From positions 1 through 8,847 of the forward strand of contig NZ_CP027847.1 of NCBI RefSeq assembly GCF_003019255.1: a DNA stretch of 8,847 nucleotides, in the 5' to 3' direction. The position numbers were made by a program, and so were the translations under genes. Origin of the DNA: Staphylococcus kloosii (GTDB taxonomy: Bacteria > Bacillota > Bacilli > Staphylococcales > Staphylococcaceae). The notes under the pieces are model-generated. The model saw nothing but the letters and a program-made list of their open reading frames with translations. It was not told where the DNA came from and ran no database searches. Positions within the stretch are counted from its first letter, which is position 1. Each line of letters opens with the position of its first letter. Below are positions 5,694 to 8,847 of the stretch, one piece after another.

Positions 5694-6053
5694 TTATTTT
5701 ATAAGTATTTCCATCGCTTCTCTAATTCTATTTTTTAACATTTCATCATTTTCATATTTTGAAATATTAATATATTCTCCATTGTTTTGTACACACTTTA
5801 AAAAGTGACGTAAAGTTTCTTCATGCTCTTTAGCTTTATTTAGTTCTTTTTTCAACTGTTGTATTCGCTGTTCTTTATCTAGATTATCAGTTTCAATCAC
5901 TGTAGGCTTAATACGATTCCCTACTGCTGAATTACGAATATATTCTGTAATATTCATTTCTCTTATTTGTGCTAATTGCTGAATCTTTTCATATTGATTA
6001 TAACTGACACGTAAAGTTAATACTTTCTCTTTTTGATTATCTTTTCTAGACAC
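5694..6053 (-). CDS. MobC-like ribbon-helix-helix DNA-binding protein heading the restriction-modification operon
   Basis: This 119-residue protein starts with GTG at 6053, supported by GAGGTG at 6064-6059. Residues 9-48 form a ribbon-helix-helix: a strand (VLTLRVS), then two helices (YEKIQQLAQI and ITEYIRNSAV). Without gaps, 11 of 37 residues from Leu12 match MobC of this same plasmid. Residues 57-88 are charged and likely coiled coil. It lacks the LGxNxNQIA motif that follows the RHH in MobC. Two roles are possible. It could be a relaxosome accessory protein acting at the adjacent oriT, as RHH proteins of staphylococcal pWBG749-type plasmids do. Or, as first gene of the operon, it could repress it in the way controller proteins do elsewhere. 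Both could hold if it binds repeats in the shared divergent region. Confidence 0.7.
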   Translation of the reverse strand: MSRKDNQKEKVLTLRVSYNQYEKIQQLAQIREMNITEYIRNSAVGNRIKPTVIETDNLDKEQRIQQLKKELNKAKEHEETLRHFLKCVQNNGEYINISKYENDEMLKNRIREAMEILIK

Positions 6054-6111
6054 TTTAACACCTCAAATCAAGTTTAAATAAAGAATACATTTGTAGTCTT
6101 TTATTCTGAGG

Positions 6112-6141
6112 ATTATAGCATACAAAAGTATTACATTACAA
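6112..6141 (-). promoter_or_regulatory. Promoter of the RHH/restriction-modification operon
   Basis: On the minus strand TTGTAA (6141-6136), an 18-base spacer and TATAAT (6117-6112) with an extended TGC just before it form a good promoter. The start would be near 6105, leaving a leader of about 50 bases. In that leader AGAATA (6082-6087) and TATTCT (6102-6107) form a 6-bp inverted repeat around the start point, a candidate operator. No second promoter of similar quality is seen before the methyltransferases or endonuclease. Confidence 0.7.
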
Positions 6142-6170
6142 TAATGGGAATAATTTATTTTAGAACTATG

Positions 6171-6291
6171 AGTGGCTAGCAATTAGCCACTATTTTTGTG
6201 CTAACAAAAATACATAAGGGGAATGGGGATATCCCCATCAAGCCGGTATATTCAGAACGAAGTGGCTAGAATATACGACGCTTGCCAAACC
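6171..6291 (+). other. Probable origin of transfer (oriT) with relaxosome binding repeats
   Basis: This non-coding stretch lies just upstream of mobC. In order it holds AGTGGCTA/TAGCCACT (6171-6178, 6184-6191), TATTTTTGT/ACAAAAATA (6191-6199, 6204-6212), the perfect palindrome ATGGGGATATCCCCAT (6223-6238), and GTATATTC/GAATATAC (6246-6253, 6269-6276). The last is followed at once by GACGCTTGCCAAACC (6277-6291), which resembles the nick region of pC221-type mobilisable staphylococcal plasmids. An inverted repeat followed closely by a conserved core is the usual layout of MOBP nic regions. A third AGTGGCTA (6261-6268) sits in the loop of the final repeat. The exact nick base is not deducible here. 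The first repeat, followed by ATTTTT, could also act as a terminator. Confidence 0.75.
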
Positions 6292-6301
6292 ACATTATTA
6301 C

Positions 6302-6328
6302 TTGAAATTTTGTTGATTATCCTATAAT
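6302..6328 (+). promoter_or_regulatory. Possible mob operon promoter
   Basis: A perfect -10, TATAAT, lies at 6323-6328, about 50 bases before mobC. The nearest -35-like element, TTGAAA (6302-6307), is only 15 bases away, so the promoter is probably weak or depends on other contacts. It lies just downstream of the oriT core, where relaxosome binding could repress it. Confidence 0.45.
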
Positions 6329-6376
6329 CTGCAAATATAGAAAGTCATATATTTCGAAGAAACGTGGTGGGATTGA

Positions 6377-6760
6377 ATGAGTGAACATGATAATAATTTG
6401 GCTAGCGATTTGTCTGTTGGGGAAAACCAAAAACCCAACCGCAAAGAGCCAAAACAAATTAGTTTCAGAGTGAGCGAATCCGAATATGAAAAGTTAAGGT
6501 CATCGGCCGAAACTTTGAATATGAGTGTGCCGAATTTTGTTAAGAAAAAGGCACATGGGAGTCGATTGGTAGCGCCCAAATTGGATAAAGAGACGCGACA
6601 ATCGATGGCCAAAGATTTAAGTAAGTTAGGGGCGAATGTGAATCAGATTGCTAAATATTGCAATCAACATCAACATGATGCACCAAATTATGAGGGCTTA
6701 GAACATAATATTAATGCTGTTCGTGAGAGGTTGGATGAGATATGGCAAAGTCTAAATTGA
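6377..6760 (+). CDS. mobC: Relaxosome accessory protein MobC
   Basis: This 127-residue protein helps the relaxase nick oriT. Residues 27-62 form a ribbon-helix-helix (ISFRVSESEYEKLRSSAE and on) and residues 84-97 hold LGANVNQIAKYCNQ, the signature of the MobC family. Length is normal. The ATG at 6377 follows a modest GTGGTGGGA. The first 25 residues are polar and probably disordered. Its end overlaps the next small gene by 19 bases. In pC221-type plasmids mobC is, as I recall, followed directly by mobA; here a small membrane protein gene lies between them. In that family MobC binds oriT and is needed for nicking by MobA, which is inferred here. Confidence 0.92.
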   Translation: MSEHDNNLASDLSVGENQKPNRKEPKQISFRVSESEYEKLRSSAETLNMSVPNFVKKKAHGSRLVAPKLDKETRQSMAKDLSKLGANVNQIAKYCNQHQHDAPNYEGLEHNINAVRERLDEIWQSLN

Positions 6761-6942
6761 GATTAATTTTTAATATTATTATTGGTATATTGGCAATTAT
6801 TTATATTGGTTTAGTTATATTTTCAGGTTTCACTAATAATATTTGGTTTATTGTTTTTTTATTTATTATTATGATTTTGCATATTTTAAAAGCAATTTTT
6901 GCACCTAAAAAGAATCGAAGTGATGAATATCGCAACTACTAA
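6742..6942 (+). CDS. Small two-helix membrane protein between mobC and mobA
   Basis: This 66-residue protein is not recognised. Residues 7-29 and 34-53 are two hydrophobic segments (RLIFNIIIGILAIIYIGLVI and IWFIVFLFIIMILHILKAIF) separated by a short polar turn, with a basic N-terminus and a charged tail (KKNRSDEYRNY), so it is a likely inner-membrane hairpin. The ATG at 6742 has GAGAGG 11 bases upstream and overlaps the end of mobC by 19 bases; its stop lies 20 bases inside mobA. The gene is visibly more T-rich than mobC and mobA on either side, and its first codons (ATGGCAAAGTCTAAATT) resemble the start of mobA (ATCGCAACTACTAAATT). It looks like a later insertion into an originally overlapping mobC-mobA junction. 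A link to the transfer channel is only a guess. Confidence 0.65.
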   Translation: MAKSKLRLIFNIIIGILAIIYIGLVIFSGFTNNIWFIVFLFIIMILHILKAIFAPKKNRSDEYRNY

Positions 6943-7876
6943 ATTAGGTAATACCAAATCGGCAAGTCGGGCAATCAATTACGCAGAAAAACGTGCAGAA
7001 GAAAAAAGTGGTTTGAATTGCGATGTAGATTATGCAAAATCGGCTTTCAAACAAACAAGAGCTTTGTATGGCAAAGAAAATGGGATTCAAGCACATACAG
7101 TGATTCAATCTTTTAAACCTAACGAAGTCACACCAGAACAATGTAATCAACTAGGTTTAGAATTAGCCGAGAAGATAGCACCGAATCATCAAGTAGCAGT
7201 TTATACGCATACAGATAAAGACCATTATCACAATCATATTGTGATTAATTCAGTTGATTTAGAAACTGGTAAGAAATATCAAAGTAATAAAAAACAACGT
7301 GAATTAGTTAAACAAGAGAATGATAATGTCTGTCGTGAACATGGTTTGAGTGTGACAGAGCGTGGCACTGCCAAAATGAGATACACACAAGCAGAAAAAG
7401 GCATTGTGTTTGATAGAGATGAATATTCTTGGAAAGATGAATTGCGTGATCACATTGAAAATGCAAAAGCTCATACAAGCAATTTAGAGACGTTTTCAGA
7501 GCATTTAAAAGAAAAAGGCATAGAAGTTAAACTTCGTGGCGAAACAATCTCATATAAGCCTGAAAATGCAAATAAATGGGTACGTGGAAGAACGCTAGGT
7601 TCAGATTATGAAAAAGGGGCGATTGACTATGAGCATGAAAGACATCAAGAACAACAAAGAGAACCCGAATACGCAGACGGAATCAAAGTCAATTGGGATG
7701 TACTCGAACAACACACAAAACAACTTAAGCAGCGAAGAGTTGAACGAGCTCAAGAGACAAAACAAGCTCATCGTAAATTATCTGGCAGAAATGCAGGAGA
7801 ATCAGAAAACGAGAGAGAAAGAACAAGAAGTAATAACATCGAAATTGAAAGAGATGGCGGAGGTCTTTCGCTCTAG
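6923..7876 (+). CDS. mobA: Relaxase MobA (MOBP, pC221 type)
   Basis: MobA nicks one strand at oriT, stays attached through a tyrosine, and leads the strand into a recipient. The start at ATG 6923 gives 317 residues beginning Met-Asn-Ile-Ala-Thr-Thr-Lys-Leu-Gly-Asn, the expected opening of pC221-type MobA; an upstream TTG at 6899 is in frame but less likely. Visible motifs are the probable catalytic Tyr20 (SASRAINYAEKRA), HTVIQSF (58-64), and the metal-binding histidine motif HTDKDHYHNHIVINS (96-110). The C-terminal 60 residues are charged and rich in Arg, Gln and Glu. It overlaps the small upstream gene by 20 bases and shares its last 248 bases with mobB in another frame, as is typical of this family. 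No coupling protein or type IV secretion genes are present, so it needs a helper. Confidence 0.95.
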   Translation: MNIATTKLGNTKSASRAINYAEKRAEEKSGLNCDVDYAKSAFKQTRALYGKENGIQAHTVIQSFKPNEVTPEQCNQLGLELAEKIAPNHQVAVYTHTDKDHYHNHIVINSVDLETGKKYQSNKKQRELVKQENDNVCREHGLSVTERGTAKMRYTQAEKGIVFDRDEYSWKDELRDHIENAKAHTSNLETFSEHLKEKGIEVKLRGETISYKPENANKWVRGRTLGSDYEKGAIDYEHERHQEQQREPEYADGIKVNWDVLEQHTKQLKQRRVERAQETKQAHRKLSGRNAGESENERERTRSNNIEIERDGGGLSL

Positions 7877-8300
7877 TGGTATTCAAGCACATAATGATTT
7901 TGTTGATATAGCAACAGAAAAGTTAGGTAAAGTGAATACTGAAGATATACAAGCAGAAATAAGAAAAGATATACGTAAAGTTCAAGACGAAAACGAAGAA
8001 ATGTTACGTAAAGTGAGAACGTCATATGAACATTATCAGAAAAGGCAAAAACAATTATTTACAGGTATTGGGGCTATGTTGTTAGTTTTTATGTTATTTG
8101 CTTTGATTATGACGATTGGTAGTGACTTTATGAGGTTCTTACATGTAGATATATTACAGAAAGCCATAGCGAGCAAAATAAGAGCGTCTGAGGGCTTTAT
8201 GACATTTGTTTGGTATATTGCTTATGGTTTACCTTATATACTCGCTATAGGTCTGTTTATTGGCTTGTATGAATGGATTAGAGCAAAGTTCCATGATTAA
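7629..8300 (+). CDS. mobB: Mobilisation protein MobB, overlapping mobA
   Basis: This 223-residue protein is encoded within and beyond the end of mobA in a +1 frame. Start ATG 7629 (Met-Ser-Met-Lys-Asp-Ile-Lys) is preferred over ATG 7608 because AAAAAGGGG (7611-7619) lies nine bases before it. Residues up to about 140 (from Met1 at 7629) are polar and rich in Glu, Lys and Gln, likely coiled coil (ELNELKRQNKLIVNYLAEMQ and on). Two membrane segments follow, GIGAMLLVFMLFALIMTIGS and WYIAYGLPYILAIGLFIGLY, ending with a short basic tail. This matches MobB of pC221-like and ColE1-like mob modules, where MobB helps dock the relaxosome to the membrane and helper coupling protein. The overlap of 248 bases with mobA is unusually long but normal for this family. 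Confidence 0.88.
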   Translation: MSMKDIKNNKENPNTQTESKSIGMYSNNTQNNLSSEELNELKRQNKLIVNYLAEMQENQKTREKEQEVITSKLKEMAEVFRSSGIQAHNDFVDIATEKLGKVNTEDIQAEIRKDIRKVQDENEEMLRKVRTSYEHYQKRQKQLFTGIGAMLLVFMLFALIMTIGSDFMRFLHVDILQKAIASKIRASEGFMTFVWYIAYGLPYILAIGLFIGLYEWIRAKFHD

Positions 8301-8341
8301 AAAGTAATGTGATGAAGTTTGCTTAAAAAGGAGTGGAATAG

Positions 8342-8530
8342 GTGGGTAAGATTAATTACTTTTTAAAAGCATTAGTATTAGCAATTATGCTTCGTTGTAC
8401 AATGAATTATTTACTTCCAACACCTGAAAAATTATCTTTTAAACTTTTAGATGGACTTCTTTTTGGTGTGTTAGTGTGTCTTTTAATTATTTGGTTTATT
8501 GGTATTTTTAAGAAATCTTCACAAAAGTAG
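8342..8530 (+). CDS. Small membrane protein downstream of mobB
   Basis: A 62-residue protein is predicted from GTG 8342, with AAAGGAG eight bases upstream. It has two hydrophobic stretches, about residues 6-18 (YFLKALVLAIMLR) and 37-55 (DGLLFGVLVCLLIIWFIGIF), and ends Lys-Lys-Ser-Ser-Gln-Lys. I do not recognise a family. It begins 41 bases after mobB and could be the last gene of the mob transcript. The good Shine-Dalgarno and sensible composition argue that it is real; nothing indicates function. No convincing intrinsic terminator follows directly. Confidence 0.6.
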   Translation: MGKINYFLKALVLAIMLRCTMNYLLPTPEKLSFKLLDGLLFGVLVCLLIIWFIGIFKKSSQK

Positions 8531-8636
8531 AACACGCATTTATGCCGAGAAAATTTAATGACATTTATAATAACTTTTTAAAATATTTTTAAAACCTTTT
8601 TAGATTGATGTCTAACCTTAGAGAGACAAGGGTTTT
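8531..8636. other. AT-rich segment flanking the iterons, possible DNA-unwinding region
   Basis: This stretch has no gene. It is rich in A and T (for example TTTTTAAAATATTTTTAAAA near 8574-8593), as expected of a duplex-unwinding element beside iterons. Before the iterons, TTAGA ... TCTAA and AAAACC ... GGTTTT form nested weak complementarities (about 8590-8636), possibly a hairpin. I saw no clear DnaA box. Confidence 0.45.
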
Positions 8637-8790
8637 GCCACATTAAAAGGGACTTTTTGCCACATTAAAAGGGACTTTTTGCCACATTAAAAGGGACTTT
8701 TTGCCACATTAAAAGGGACTTTTTGCCACATTAAAAGGGACTTTTTGCCACATTAAAAGGGACTTTTTGCCACATTAAAAGGGACTTTTT
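8637..8790 (+). repeat. Seven tandem 22-bp iterons of the replication origin
   Basis: Seven identical, directly abutting copies start at 8637, 8659, 8681, 8703, 8725, 8747 and 8769. Each is GCCACATTAAAAGGGAC followed by five Ts. A period of 22 bp is two helical turns, placing all copies on one face of the DNA, as in iteron origins bound by Rep_3 initiators. Perfect conservation across all seven copies suggests either strong constraint or recent copy-number change. Their core recurs inverted in the rep operator and at 8795-8811, supporting recognition by the same Rep protein. Confidence 0.97.
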
Positions 8791-8811
8791 TTATAAAAGT
8801 CCCTTTTAATG
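8773..8811. repeat. Inverted iteron forming a 17-bp hairpin with the last direct iteron
   Basis: AAAAGTCCCTTTTAATG (8795-8811) is the exact reverse complement of CATTAAAAGGGACTTTT (8773-8789) in iteron seven, leaving a five-base loop. It lies between the iterons and the rep -10. It may be a Rep dimer-binding operator, and because the stem is flanked by A- and T-runs it could also stop read-through from the mob region into rep. Confidence 0.8.
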
Positions 8812-8831
8812 TTTATTGTTAATCAAATTAG

Positions 8832-8840
8832 TGTTATAGT
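8832..8840 (+). promoter_or_regulatory. Probable rep promoter (extended -10)
   Basis: TGTTATAGT is an extended -10 (TGn plus TATAGT, one mismatch). Transcription would begin near the end of the window and, if the molecule is circular, enter rep at base 59 after a leader of about 60 bases. No good -35 is found at normal spacing; TTGTTA at 8816-8821 is only 13 bases away. The inverted iteron ends 20 bases upstream, well placed for Rep autoregulation. Confidence 0.55.
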
Positions 8841-8847
8841 AATAAAA

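Noticed and set aside
6322..6612. Minus-strand 96-codon ORF
   Set aside because: It is antisense to mobC and its promoter region and has no recognisable domain.
6899..6922. TTG at 6899 as the mobA start
   Set aside because: The relaxase family opening begins at about the ATG at 6923, and the extra residues are encoded by the end of the upstream membrane protein gene.
6944..7150. Minus-strand 68-codon ORF
   Set aside because: It is antisense to the conserved N-terminal domain of mobA and is Cys- and Phe-rich in the manner of a shadow frame.
8531..8636. DnaA boxes beside the iterons
   Set aside because: I found no match close to TTATCCACA on either strand; only general AT richness is visible.
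8637..8790. CRISPR array
   Set aside because: The units abut with no spacers and are identical throughout; they are tandem iterons beside a Rep_3 replicon.

Overview
The window looks like a complete small staphylococcal plasmid opened next to its replication gene. The evidence is low GC content, a Rep_3-type initiator at the left end, seven perfect 22-bp iterons and the likely rep promoter at the right end, and a mobilisation block of the staphylococcal pC221 type. Joining base 8847 to base 1 puts iterons, promoter, operator and rep in the expected order, so I infer a circular molecule of about 8.85 kb. Host genus Staphylococcus is likely; the species cannot be told. No antibiotic or metal resistance gene is present; the cargo is a restriction-modification system.

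Layout. (1) 1-1444, plus strand: rep operator, the Rep_3 initiator, then a small HTH/coiled-coil protein resembling the pSK1 Par/DUF536 family. Its gene carries a cluster of CGTCAAA repeats used in two different reading frames. (2) About 1479-1728: a full type I toxin-antitoxin locus of the Fst/par kind. It has a 29-residue hydrophobic toxin on the minus strand that is too short for ordinary ORF calling, a convergent antitoxin RNA with its own promoter, a shared bidirectional terminator, two pairs of direct repeats, and a hairpin that buries the toxin ribosome binding site. (3) 1740-2037: non-coding, with a 21-bp inverted repeat of unknown role and a strong bidirectional terminator. (4) 2038-6053, minus strand: a putative operon transcribed in the order ribbon-helix-helix protein, C5-cytosine methyltransferase 2, C5-cytosine methyltransferase 1, putative restriction endonuclease. 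Two strong hairpins separate the last methyltransferase from the endonuclease. (5) 6054-6376: divergent promoters around an oriT-like region rich in inverted repeats. (6) 6377-8300, plus strand: mobC, a small membrane protein gene, mobA relaxase and mobB, all overlapping; then another small membrane protein gene. (7) 8531-8847: AT-rich DNA, iterons, an inverted iteron and the rep promoter.

How it fits together. Rep binds the iterons to start replication and probably represses itself through iteron-like half sites in front of rep. The Par-like protein, the toxin-antitoxin locus and the restriction-modification system should each favour plasmid retention; the last also defends against foreign DNA. 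The mob genes and oriT make the plasmid mobilisable, but no coupling protein or secretion genes are present, so transfer would need a helper element. The least familiar parts are the restriction-modification operon (a MobC-like RHH gene in first place, paired m5C methyltransferases, an endonuclease of unrecognised specificity behind tandem hairpins) and the frame-independent DNA repeats inside the Par-like gene.
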